Part shown: in pieces, positions 54,419-64,000 of the stretch
Numbering within the stretch: position 1 is the stretch's first letter
Layout: every line of letters begins with the position of its first letter
Assembly: GCA_019671135.1 (NCBI GenBank)
Contig: JAHRHY010000026.1
Coordinates: 586,433-650,432 of the forward strand
Direction: 5' to 3'
Source: Linnemannia hyalina
Taxonomy: Eukaryota > Mortierellomycota > Mortierellomycetes > Mortierellales > Mortierellaceae
Length of the DNA: 64,000 bases
Translations under genes and position numbers: made by a program
The notes under the pieces: model-generated
What the model saw: the letters and a program-made list of their open reading frames with translations, nothing else
The model's database searches: none
Told to the model about the DNA's origin: nothing

Positions 54419-55941
54419 ATGCAGTACGTTCAGCTTACAATCGAGCTCATCACCAAGGCCTTCGAGACATTTTCTTCTAAGAAGGGAGTGGAGTTTACCA
54501 AGAAAGATGCAAATAAGATTTTTAAGGCGCTTGATGGGGATAAGGAAGTGGAGAGATACTACTTTTGTGGAGCAAAGTGCGTCAAGTCCAAGCGTAAATG
54601 CATGAAGGAAGTTGACGATGAAGGCATGCATTGTTATGTCCACGATCCTGCGCGCAAGTGTCAAGGCACAACCATTAAGGGCGCTAATTGTGGTAGTGTA
54701 GCCAAAATTGGTCAAACATACTGTGGGCGTCATCAAGATCAAGATAGAGGTCATATAAAACGTGGTAACAAGAATGCACCTGTCGTTACGCGTCCCAAGT
54801 CTTCCAAGGCTTTAAAGAAGACACATACTTCTAAGTTTGTATCATCTGATGACGATATGACTTCCGAGGATGAAGAGCCGTCCGACGATGATGATGAAGA
54901 AGATAAAATTGCCGTCTCCTTTCCGTTGAGTCCAAAGGTAGTTGACATAACGTCCAAGAAAAATGTACCACTCGCTAATACAGGCATATGGATGCGTTAT
55001 GCAACTAATCCAGCTTTTCTGTATGCAAAGAACTTTACTGTAAATGGCAAGTACATTATTAAGCTGAAGGAAAAGGATCTCTACGTTGTATTGTGTCCAC
55101 CTGAGCTCATGGGCAAAAATCTTCCTGTACCGGAAATATCTGAAAAAGAGGCACGTATATTACAAAAGATGGGACTCCAAGAGGCAACTCCTGCAGATGT
55201 AGAAAAAATAGAAGAGTCTTCTGCTGATGATAAGAAGAAGACTCTTCGAAAGAAAAGGCCTTCAAAGATGCCCAAAAATGCAGAGCCATCTTCTAATGTA
55301 GACGTTTCTAAGGATGGAAAAGATGAACATACATTTGCACTGGCCACAACGGTGCATAACATTAGATCAGAGAAAGACATAGCACGTGCGAAGGACAGAG
55401 GATGGATGATTCATCCTAATAACGACATGCTTGAGTATGCAACTAAGTTTACGATGAATGGCAAGTACATTGTCAGGCTATCTGGAAAGAATACATACGT
55501 TGGCCTGTTTACGCTTGATGCTCTGCGCGGTGTCGGTGATGTTCCAGAGTTGGATATCTTGGAACGCTCCATGCTTAGCAAGATGAAACTTCAACCATTG
55601 TCTGATGAAGAAGAAAGACGCTTTTCAACGAGGAGATCGAAGTAGAAGAAGAAGTACCAGTAGAAGGACCAACAGATAAATCCAAGGTGATATGGAAAAA
55701 ACTTAACAAGTACTTGGAATATTCCGAGAATGTACTTGTAAATGGAATGCACATTCTCAAGATGCGCAAAAAAGACACTGTAATCGGCTTGATGACTGAT
55801 GACCATATTGCTGCAGAGAATGTAGAATGTCATTCTCTTAGCCAGAAGGAAAAAGAGAAGTTGTTTGCTATGGGATTTAAACCGCATGAGCATAAGCAAA
55901 GCTTGCCACAGAAAGATGAGAGCACATGTGAGGATGATAAA
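54419..55941 (+). pseudogene. Zinc-finger partner gene of unit C, frameshifted and truncated
   Basis: Matches the protein of unit B from the start (MQYVQLTIELITKAF). Both zinc-finger modules are kept (C54, C61, C72, H75 and the CQGTTIKG...YCGRH module). The acidic stretch between modules 1 and 2 is deleted. A one-base shift near 55610 ends the first frame at 55645. Module 3 continues in another frame (LVNGMHILKMRKKDTVIGLM). The V element at 55942 removes the C-terminal part. A TATA box GTATAAATAAAGG lies at about 54196. Probably inactive, though an N-terminal product of 408 residues with both fingers could still be made. Confidence 0.8.
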
Positions 55942-56392
55942 GGAGGCCATCCATGTTCGGCTCCACCAACCATAGACTACAGTATAAAAATATCTGTCAA
56001 CACCTATTAAAACAGTGTGTTCCTTGAGAGTACAACAAATCTCATCAGCTTTTTCCTTCCACCAGTCTCCATTTTCTACATTCACCACCACTACTTTGTA
56101 ACATCATCTACTTTAGCTGAGAAAGCCTTGGACATGATCATCTCATATTGGATCCTAGATATTACAGATAGTAATTTCCTTTCCAATATGAGATGATCAT
56201 GTCCAAGGCTTTCTCAGCTAAAGTAGATGATGTTACAAAGTAGTGGTGGTGAATGTAGAAAATGGAGACTGGTGGAAGGAAAAAGCTGATGAGATTTGTT
56301 GTACTCTCAAGGAACACACTGTTTTAATAGGTGTTGACAGATATTTTTATACTGTAGTCTATGGTTGGTGGAGCCGAACATGGATGGCCTCC
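55942..56392. mobile_element. V element: 451-bp near-perfect palindrome
   Basis: Begins GGAGGCCATCCATGTTCGGC and ends with its complement. Arms of about 208 bp surround a short loop (TCCTAGATATTACAGATAGT). It contains no gene. Partial copies at 29687 and 42260 show it also exists apart from the large element. The GGAGGCC end is shared with U. Confidence 0.85.
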
Positions 56393-58379
56393 TAGTAGAG
56401 CATTTGTTTTCGTGTTTATATAATTAGCGATGGTTACTAATATCTCCTTTTCATGATATATCCTATGTGTATATCCAATATAGCACTCGTGATACTGGTG
56501 ATGATGTAGTGGTAGTTTTAAAAAAAAGTTGGATCCCGATTTTTTAAAAAAGTAGCATAGTGGCTTTAACAAACATTGGTTGTTGGAAAGAAAGGGTAGC
56601 TGATACGTTTTTAATGGCGTTATTGCTACACTTTCTCAACAATATTCGACATTCGACATTTGACATTCGGCATTCGATTCGACAGCTGACAAACTGTAGT
56701 TATTACCACAGTTATGATATTTGATATGAACGCATTTTGGATTACCTCGTGATTATTGTGATGTTTAATTTTAATACATTCTTGATAAACTCGTAAGTAT
56801 TACAATGTTTAATGTTGACATACTTTAGGTAAGCCCACGATTTGCACGACGTTTAATATTATTACACTTTGGTTGACTTACAATTGTTATAGCATTTATT
56901 GTTATACAGATTGTAGGTAATTACGACAATGGTAAAAACAGAGATATCGCAATTAGACCATGTATTGTGGGTAGTTGTAGATATAACAATTATATCGTTT
57001 AAAATAGACGTTCTTAAAACACATCACATATTTTATAATGCAAATGGCTATTATATTACAACGTTTCTATTGCATTTTGTGTGATAACAAGATAGAAAAA
57101 ATGTGTTGTTAATAGAGTAATTATATCGTTAAAAATAGACGTTTCTTAAAACACATCACATATTTCGTGATGCAAATGGGTATGAACATTGTAACATTTC
57201 TATCGCATTTTGTGTGATAATAAGGTAGAGAAAATGTGTTGTTAACAGAGTAATCATGTCGTTTAAAATAGACGTTTCTTAAAACGTATCACATATTTCG
57301 TGATGCAAATGGGTATGAACATTGTACCTTTCTATCGCATTTTGTGATAATAAGGTAGAGAAAATGTGTTGTTTAAAGAGCAATTATGTCGTTAAAAATA
57401 GACGTTTCTTAAAACACATCACATATTTCGTGATGCAAATGGGTATGAACATTGTAACATTTCTATCGCATTTTGTATAATAACAAGACAGAAAAATGTA
57501 TTGTTAACAGAGTAATTATGTCGTTTAAAATAGACGTTTCTTAAAACGTATCACATATTTCGTGATGCAAATGGGTATGAACATCGTGGCGTTTCTCTCG
57601 CATTTTGTGTGATAATAAGGTAGAGAAAATGTGTTGTTAACAGAGTAATTATGTCGTTTAAAATAGACGTTTCTTAAAACGTATCACATATTTCGTGATG
57701 CAATGGGTATGAACATTGTGACATTTCTATCGCATTTTGTGTGATAACAAGACAGAAAAAATGTGTTGTTAACAGAGTAATTATGTCGTTTAAAATAGAC
57801 GTTTCTTAAAACGTATCACATATTTCGTGATGCAAATGGGTATGAACATTGTGACATTTCTATCGCATTTTGTGTGATAATAAGAGAGAAAATGTGTTGT
57901 TAAAGTTATGTCGTTTAAAATAGACGTTTCTTAAAACACATCACATATTTCGTGATGCAAATGGGTATGAACATTGTACATTTCTATCGCATTTTGTGTG
58001 ATAACAAGACAGAAAAAGAAGTTGTTAACAGAATAATTATGTCGTTTAAAATAGACGTTTCTTAAAACGTATCCCATATTTCGTGATGCAAATGGGTATG
58101 AACATTGTGACATTTCTATCGCATTTTCTGTGATAACAAGACAGAAAAAGAAGTTGTATAAATAAAAGTTATGTAGACTTAGGAAATGTCTATAAAATAT
58201 CGTTTGTATACTTTGGTGGTTGGGAGAAAATTGGTGGTTACAAAAAAGTTGTCGCAAAACCGCCATGATGAAATACTTTGACATCTGGTTGAGGGGCTTG
58301 CTCCCTATCGTGTTTATCGTTAATAGTTTTAAAAAATCCAAAAGTGTGTTATATAAAGGAATTTTTGCTAATAGTTTAC
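56393..58379 (+). repeat. Left inverted arm
   Basis: Starts TAGTAGAGCATTTG and ends GCTAATAGTTTAC. Besides the repeat array it contains a TCGACATTCGACATTTGAC segment (56646-56685) and, at its inner end, a TATA box (TATATAAAG at 58350). Confidence 0.85.
56995..58160 (+). repeat. Tandem array, nine copies of about 132 bp (left arm)
   Basis: The word TCGTTTAAAATAGACG or TCGTTAAAAATAGACG recurs near 56995, 57126, 57259, 57389, 57522, 57654, 57786, 57910 and 58042. Each unit contains CATCACATATTTCGTGATG, or a variant of it, an inverted repeat with 6-bp arms, a likely protein-binding site. Confidence 0.85.
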
Positions 58380-58525
58380 GTTTAAATTCTCTTGAAATAG
58401 ATGATATATGCATTATATTTCTATCCAATCTATCATGGAATATGAGATAACTTCTTTTATAGTGCAACAAATCTAAAAGTGTATTGTAGTATAGGCATTC
58501 TTCCTAATGGTTTACTAGTTATGCA

Positions 58526-58771
58526 ATGCCAACACTTAAAGAAATTAAGCAAATAATAGCCATTTATATACATGAGCATCATATGCATCCTACAATGGCA
58601 ATGTACTTGAGAGCTGTTTTGTTACGTGGTAAGTCTCAGCAAGAACTTAATGGTATGTCAAAGGAAGAACTGTGGGGATTAGTAGACTTTTTTGCACCAG
58701 ATTTACAAAAACATATGCATACAATTGGTGCATTATCATGGTCAGCATACCAAAAATTTGCTTCAGAGTAA
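58526..58771 (+). CDS. Small protein of 81 residues, unknown
   Basis: ATG at 58526, first gene inside the left arm. The sequence is largely helical with histidines near the start (IYIHEHHMHPTMAMYL) and a KSQQELNGMSKEELWGLVDF helix. No family recognised. It lies about 170 bp after the arm's TATA box. A drifted second copy of the arm's last 60 bp (AAATCTAAAAGTGTATTGTA) precedes it directly and may be its own promoter. Confidence 0.5.
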   Translation: MPTLKEIKQIIAIYIHEHHMHPTMAMYLRAVLLRGKSQQELNGMSKEELWGLVDFFAPDLQKHMHTIGALSWSAYQKFASE

Positions 58772-58825
58772 AGTGGTTTTTAAAAAGTTTGTAGTACATA
58801 TCTCTGCAAACAGTAAGCTTTCAAC

Positions 58826-60476
58826 ATGTCCGCTATACCTAAATCCATTAACAAGGCGCTGAACTCATATGCCCATCTTATCTCTGATGTGGGCAAAGAG
58901 ATTGCATTGCCTGGCAAACCGAAGACTGGCTGGAAAAAGTACTCAGAGATATTCTGCGATAGTTTAATACTCTGGGGATTGCACAACCGGGCTGCACTTG
59001 TTGACGAGCAGCGCAAAAACACCACTTCCAATATTCGCGAAGCTTTTAAAGACCTCGATGTTAGCCACTCCATGGTTAAAGTTGTTAACGAGGGTTATAT
59101 CAAAGACAATAGTTTTTTTAGCTCTAAACTACTAGAAAAACATAGAAAAAAGTTTAGAAGTACGGCCTTATACCATGCAGGATATTTCAGCATTAAGGTA
59201 ACGCTCAATGAACTGGAGGCCATCTCTTTAATTTCCGAGTTACCACCAATATTTCATGAGCTTGAGGTTGACTATGTTATCTCCATGATATAGACATTGC
59301 TACGGATTGTAGATATGTTACAAGCCGTCCAATTCTTCAGCAATACCTTCAAGAGAGATTTGGAGAAGATTTGGATATTGCCGACGATCTCCATAAGGTT
59401 GGTAACCACTGTCTCTCTTGGTTTGGAGTCACCGAAAAAGACCAAAAGGTCCGTTGTAAGGTTTATAACAAACTTGTACAGATGTTGGAGAGTGCTGAAG
59501 TAAAAATGTCGTTGGGTTCAAGAATGGAAATTTTGTTATGGATGTGGATAAGGACCTACATAAGAGACTTCGAAAGGCGAAGAAAACAGGTCTAACAAGA
59601 CTTGAACTTACCTTTTATGGACAGGAGATATATACATTCTCCTATTATAAAGGAGTCTTGGATGCCATAAAGGAAGAGATCCAAGAATGTCCCACCTTCT
59701 GCGTAAAACACAAGGCATATTGGAAGTATATAGTTGGTAATATATCATCCATGGTAGGTATTCATGTAACAATGGGTGAAAAATCGGCATTCGCATATTG
59801 CCATTGGTGGAACTCTGTTACAGGTAAGAAGTATGGTTCATATCGTAACAATGTCGAGAAAGAGGAAGCAATGACGTTGTTAGCCAACTATAGCTTCAAC
59901 GATAGACCAATATACTTTTTGGAGGTTGAGATGGATGAGAATAGCATCAAGGATATTACAGTTACCAAGTACAAACGGCCTGACGAATGTACAGCAATAA
60001 CACTTGTTGCAGGAGCACATAAAGGCATGTACCCATACATTTACGATGATGATGTTTTACAATTCGAGGATATGGGTATAGTGGAGGTGGATAATGTAAA
60101 GATCCAATGGCCTGAGAGAAGAATCCGCAAAGGTGCACCACCAATTGTTGATATTCATCTAGAAAACATGAATGGTGAGAATTTTATACAAGTCCATGAT
60201 AGAGCTATCCACAAAGCAACATACAAAGCTGGATATAATGTACTTGAAATAAATACCAGCTATACAGTCATAGCAATTGCAATGGATATGTATCACAACA
60301 AAGAATATATTTTTGCAACATTGTCCAATGGTATTAAAGTACGATGTGGACTTAGTTTAGAAACAAAGATCGTTGCATGGCTGGAAGAATATCCCGATGG
60401 CCAAGTTCCGTATATGAATTTCACCACATTGCAATGCAGAACTGTTCGCGGGTTCAAGGATATTTATATACGTTAA
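58826..60476 (+). pseudogene. Gene of about 550 codons, replication-initiator-like features, two frameshifts
   Basis: Three frames connect end to end: 58826-59293, about 59284-59534 and about 59530-60476. The joins are single-base shifts, the first near 59285 and the second in the GAAATTTTG run near 59530. The order of recognisable text is an N-terminal helical part, an acidic DIDIATD segment, HKVGNHCLSWFGV, a VRCKVYNKLVQMLES segment with a YNK motif, and GLTRLELTFYG. A charged C-terminal domain to 60476 includes FAYCHWWNSVTGKKYGS. A YNK-then-glutamate block followed by R-x-E is reminiscent of phage and plasmid replication initiators. I could not identify an HUH motif. The function is unproven. 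Other readings are an unknown DNA-binding cargo gene or a gene with introns that I cannot place. Confidence 0.5.
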
Positions 60477-60513
60477 GAATGCTAATAGATAGTTTTTAAA
60501 AATTACAATGGGC

Positions 60514-61773
60514 TTACTTTGTACGCTTATATGATGGAATCTCCACTCCTGCAAAAATTTCACGTCGCTTATTAGTCGGCTCTTCCCGTTGTTTATCCTC
60601 GACATCCATAGTAGTCATCTCCAAGAACTGCTCTTGTAACTTTGTTATATCTCGTGCATCATGCAACATCTCATCCACTGGAATATAATCCAAGATTTGT
60701 TCCATTGCACCATTGGCATATGGAAAGTCGAAGCCATCTCTAATCCAGGCACTATGAATGGGTTCCAGATTTAACTGCAGTAGTGCCACCATCTTCTTGA
60801 TGTTCATAAGCAAGAGACACAATCGCAATTGCAAATTATATGTTTCTATCTTGGTTACCAACACTGGTTTCCTATTGTTGTGCTTCTCAAAGGTTGCTCC
60901 AAGATCTCCAAATTCGGCTTCTATCTGAGAGCGGAAACTGCCGAAAATCTTATTGTAGTTAGTTTCATCTTGTGCAAGATCTTTCCCACGGCTTTTGCGA
61001 ATTGGATAACAAAAGTTTTTCTTGCTCATGCTTGTTTCTTCTACTATTTTCTTAATGTATTGTGTGTACCCTCCATCCAATGCAATACAATCTAGCTCGT
61101 GGATGTGCTTATGTATCTTCATACCAACCAACATAGTACCATCGTTGTTATCCTTGCAAGGTAGCGATTTAGAGACTAGTATTGCCATGCCATTGCAATC
61201 GACACACACTTGCGTTCTTACACCAGATTTCTTCAGCTTGTAAGAGTACATGTCTGAGCTAGACTTTTCTTCACATGAAAGACGTGTATCATGACCATCC
61301 AAATGCAATGTTACATGTGGGAATAGTGGTGGATTCCTGAGTTTAGCAGAAATCAAGCGTATAGGAAATGTGGAGAACATATTCGCAAGTGCATGGTTAA
61401 TATGCTTCGAATGCACATTATAGTTAGTCTTGTAGAACTCTGTATGAATGGAGTGGAAACTACTTTTTGGTATGTGGGTTGACATTCCATCCATTGCCAA
61501 GCCTGCAACTAAGTGGTACAATATCAACAATCCTTTGTCGACTTCTCTGTATGGACCTGGATACTGCTTGAGAGACCAAATAACTACAAGAAAGTAGAAT
61601 ACAGGAATTGCACCTAATCTTCTTATAAGTAAGTCTTTAACAGTTTTCATGTGTGCTACTAGCTTCAACGCAGTCCTATGATTATTGGATGGTTCTTGCG
61701 TAGGCCATTCTGCATCCAAAAAAGTCCATTCATCCTCTAACAACCGTTGAAATAGGCGCTTTAAGTTTGCCAT
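60514..61773 (-). CDS. Divergent PIF/Harbinger-like DDE transposase of the foldback element
   Basis: Encodes 419 residues from ATG 61773 (MANLKRLFQRLL) on the minus strand, convergent with the preceding gene (37 bp between stops). It aligns over its length with copies A-C at perhaps half identity: HLDGHDTR (Asp), IALDGGYTQ (Asp) and FRSQIEAEFGDLGATFEKHN (Glu), with KSGVRTQVCVDCNGMA and FCYPIRKSRGK between them. All catalytic candidates are kept and the frame is open. The ATG lies only 19 bp inside the right arm and about 39 bp from the arm's TATATAAAG box, so the arm itself is the promoter. The C-terminal tail is different from that of A-C (basic, TNKRREIF). Confidence 0.8.
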   Translation of the reverse strand: MANLKRLFQRLLEDEWTFLDAEWPTQEPSNNHRTALKLVAHMKTVKDLLIRRLGAIPVFYFLVVIWSLKQYPGPYREVDKGLLILYHLVAGLAMDGMSTHIPKSSFHSIHTEFYKTNYNVHSKHINHALANMFSTFPIRLISAKLRNPPLFPHVTLHLDGHDTRLSCEEKSSSDMYSYKLKKSGVRTQVCVDCNGMAILVSKSLPCKDNNDGTMLVGMKIHKHIHELDCIALDGGYTQYIKKIVEETSMSKKNFCYPIRKSRGKDLAQDETNYNKIFGSFRSQIEAEFGDLGATFEKHNNRKPVLVTKIETYNLQLRLCLLLMNIKKMVALLQLNLEPIHSAWIRDGFDFPYANGAMEQILDYIPVDEMLHDARDITKLQEQFLEMTTMDVEDKQREEPTNKRREIFAGVEIPSYKRTK

Positions 61774-61811
61774 GACTGTAATTACAACCTGGTAAACTAT
61801 TAGCAAAAATT

Positions 61812-61821
61812 CCTTTATATA
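61812..61821 (-). promoter_or_regulatory. TATA box in the inner end of the right arm
   Basis: TATATAAAGG on the minus strand, 39 bp before the transposase ATG; the mirror copy at 58350-58359 points towards the 81-residue gene. Confidence 0.6.
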
Positions 61822-62019
61822 ACACACTTTTGGATTTTTTAAAACTATTAACGATAAACACGATAGGGGAACAAGCCCCTCAACCAGATGTCAAAGTATT
61901 TCATCATGGCGGTTTTGCGACAACTTTTTTGTAACCACCAATTTTCTCCCACCACCAAAGTATACAAACGATATTTTATAGACATTTCCTAAGTCTACAT
62001 AACTTTTATTTATACAACT

Positions 62020-63180
62020 TCTTTTTCTGTCTTGTTATCATACAAAATGCGATAGAAATGTCACAATGTTCATACCCATTTGCATCACGAAATATGGGAT
62101 ACGTTTTAAGAAACGTCTATTTTAAACGACATAGTTATCTTTAAACAACACTTTTCTCCTTCTTTTATCACACAAAATGCATAGAAATGTCACAATGTTC
62201 ATACCCATTTGCATCACGAAATATGTGATGTGTTTTAAGAAACGTCTATTTTAAACGACATAATCTCTGTTAACAACTTCTTTTTTCTACTTTTATCACA
62301 CAAAATGCGATAGAAATGTCACAATGTTCATACCCATTTGCATCACGAAATATGTGATACGTTTTAAGAAACGTCCATTTTAAACGACATAATTACTCTG
62401 TTAACAACACATTTTTCTACTTATTATCACACAAAATGCGATAGAAATGTCACAATGTTCATACCCATTTGCATCACGAAATATGTGATAAGTTTTAAGA
62501 AACGTCTATTTTAAACGACATAATTACTCTGTTAACAACACATTTTCTCTACTTATTATCACACAAAATGCGATAGAAATGTCACATGTTCATACCCATT
62601 TGCATCACGAAATATGTGATACGTTTTAAGAAACGTCCATTTTAAACGACATAATTACTCTGTTAACAAACATTTTTCTGTCTTGTTATTATACAAAATG
62701 CGATAGAAAGTACAATGTTCATACCCATTTGCATCACGAAATATGTGATGTGTTTTAAGAAACGTCTATTTTTAACGACATAATTGCTCTTTAACAACAC
62801 ACATTTTTCTACCTTTATCACACAAAATGCGATAGAAAGTCACAATGTTCATACCCATTTGCATCACGAAATATGTGATACGTTTTAAGAAACGTCTATT
62901 TTAAACGACATAATTACTCTGTTAACAACACATTTTTCTCTCTTATTATACACAAAATGCGATAGAAATGTTACAATGTTCATACCCATTTGCATCACGA
63001 AATATGTGATGTGTTTTAAGAAACGTCTATTTTTAACGACATAATTACTCTATTAACAACACATTTTTTCTATCTTGTTATCACACAAAATGCAATAGAA
63101 ACGTTGTAATATAATAGCCATTTGCATTATAAAATATGTGATGTGTTTTAAGAACGTCTATTTTAAACGATATAATTGTT
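62020..63180 (-). repeat. Tandem array, nine copies of about 132 bp (right arm)
   Basis: The complement of the left-arm array. The word CGTCTATTTTAAACGACATA or its variant recurs nine times. Copy number equals the left arm. Confidence 0.85.
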
Positions 63181-63768
63181 ATATCTACAACTACCCACAA
63201 TGCATGGTCTAATTGCGATATCTCTGTTTTTACCATTGTCGTAATTACCTACAATCTGTATAACAATAAATGCTATAACAATTGTAAGTTAACCAAAGTG
63301 TAATAATATTAAACGTCGTGCAAATCGTGGGCTTACCTAAAGTATGTCAACATTAAACATTGTAATACTTACGAGTTTATCAAGAATGTATTAAAATTAA
63401 ACATCACGATAATCACGAGGTATCCAAAATGCGTTCATATCAAATATCATAACTATGGTAATAACTACAGTTTGTCAGCTGTCGAATCGAATGCCGAATG
63501 TCAAATGTCGAATGTCGAATATTGTTGAGAAAGTGTAGCAATAACGCCATTAAAAACGTATCAGCTACCCTTTCTTTCCAACAACCAATGTTTGTTAAAG
63601 CCACTATGCTACTTTTAAAAAATCGGATCCAACTTTTTTTTAAAACTACCACTACATCATCACCAGTATCACGAGTGCTATATTGGATATACACATAGGA
63701 TATATCATGAAAAGGAGATATTAGTAACCATCGCTAATTATATAAACACGAAAACAAATGCTCTACTA

Positions 63769-64000
63769 GGAGGCCATCCATGTTCGGCTCCACCAACCAT
63801 AGACTACAGTATAAAAATATCTGTCAACACCTATTAAAACAGTGTGTTCCTTGAGAGTACAACAACTCTCATCAGCTTTTTCCTTCCACCAGTCTCCATT
63901 TTCTACATTCACCACCACTACTTTGTAACATCATCTACTTTAGCTGAGAAAGCCTTGGACATGATCATCTCATATTGGATCCTGGATATTACAGATAGTA
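63769..64000. mobile_element. V element, right copy, cut by the window end
   Basis: GGAGGCCATCCATGTTCGGC onward, same as 55942-56173 with one or two changes (CAACAACTCTCATC for CAACAAATCTCATC; TCCTGGATATT for TCCTAGATATT). Confidence 0.85.

Larger units (their letters stand above)
61792..63768 (-). repeat. Right inverted arm
   Basis: Inverted copy of 56393-58379, about ten bases shorter, with scattered single-base and short indel differences. The inner end provides the transposase promoter; the outer end runs into V. Confidence 0.85.
55942..64000. mobile_element. Foldback-like element with 2-kb repeat-bearing inverted arms
   Basis: Layout: V palindrome (55942-56392), left arm (56393-58379), core of 3.4 kb with four genes or fragments, right arm (61792-63768), and the start of V again (63769 to the window end). 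The arms are near-perfect inverted copies. Each carries nine 132-bp repeats. Because the arm symmetry continues into V on both sides, I take V as the outer end of the element. The left border interrupts the zinc-finger gene of unit C. The right border and target duplication are beyond the window. Confidence 0.75.

Noticed and set aside
55687..56010. Separate 107-codon gene
   Set aside because: It is the third module of the unit C zinc-finger gene after a frameshift, running into the V element, not an independent gene.
56995..58160. Regular repeats considered as a CRISPR array
   Set aside because: The 132-bp units are contiguous with no unique spacers and the host is eukaryotic. This is a tandem satellite within an inverted arm.
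59520..59540. Programmed -1 frameshift at GAAATTTTG between two frames of the foldback cargo gene
   Set aside because: The run is not in the reading phase needed for a standard X XXY YYZ slip, and a similar single-base shift occurs at about 59285. Decay or sequencing error is simpler.
46496..64000. Integrated large DNA virus
   Set aside because: The finger modules and AT-rich sequence raised the idea, but I see no capsid, packaging ATPase, DNA polymerase or RNA polymerase gene. Repeated transposases and mobile ends explain the region better.

Overview
The window is fungal, most likely an early-diverging terrestrial fungus of the Mortierellomycota/Mucoromycota. The evidence is short GT-AG introns, a Crinkler-type effector gene whose ubiquitin-like N-terminus and P-loop domain are of the kind abundant in Mortierella and arbuscular mycorrhizal fungi, an astacin-type secreted protease, and a very dense, mixed population of transposable elements. 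Only a few host genes look intact: a small secreted protein (6803-7195, +), an astacin metalloprotease (10060-10818, -) and a seven-exon aldo-keto reductase of the AKR7 type (26203-27811, -).

Region 1 (1-28 kb) is a gene-poor graveyard. It holds a decayed Helitron on the minus strand (about 1921-5640, with a recognisable hairpin-CTAG 3' terminus), Tc1/mariner relics (8.0-8.8, 20.9-21.5, 22.4-23.6, 28.3-28.5 kb), a Tc1 copy joined to a PIF/Harbinger transposase remnant (23.66-24.39 kb), a broken multi-exon gene of unknown family (13.3-15.5 kb), a broken Crinkler gene (16.76-19.93 kb) carrying an 80-bp hAT-like insertion with an 8-bp target duplication, and a stray 3' fragment of the large-subunit rRNA gene (25.08-25.56 kb).

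Region 2 (28-46.5 kb) is a nest of elements. A Ty3/gypsy chromovirus with two identical 197-bp LTRs (29714-35976) has mismatched outer flanks and is itself interrupted by a 494-bp MITE-like unit (called U here). Next come a PIF/Harbinger-like transposase gene (36220-37509), low-complexity elements built from ATTCGAAT-type words, a Helitron fragment carrying a hAT-like MITE, three more U copies, and a second chromovirus with a long open pol frame (42832-46495).

Region 3 (46.5-64 kb) is AT-rich and the most unusual part. It starts with a 5.3-kb unit in head-to-tail tandem. Each unit is U, then a DDE transposase, then a large acidic protein with two CCCH-type zinc-finger modules and three copies of an approximately 80-residue module. 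The second unit is cut off by a palindromic 451-bp element (V). V is the outer part of a further element whose inverted arms are about 2 kb long (plus V), each holding nine copies of a 132-bp repeat. The arms enclose a small ORF, a frameshifted gene of about 550 codons with replication-initiator-like features, and a divergent relative of the transposase. I read this foldback-like element and the tandem units as one transposase lineage with two quite different cargo and terminal designs. This is the best candidate for an undescribed system. Its right end lies outside the window.
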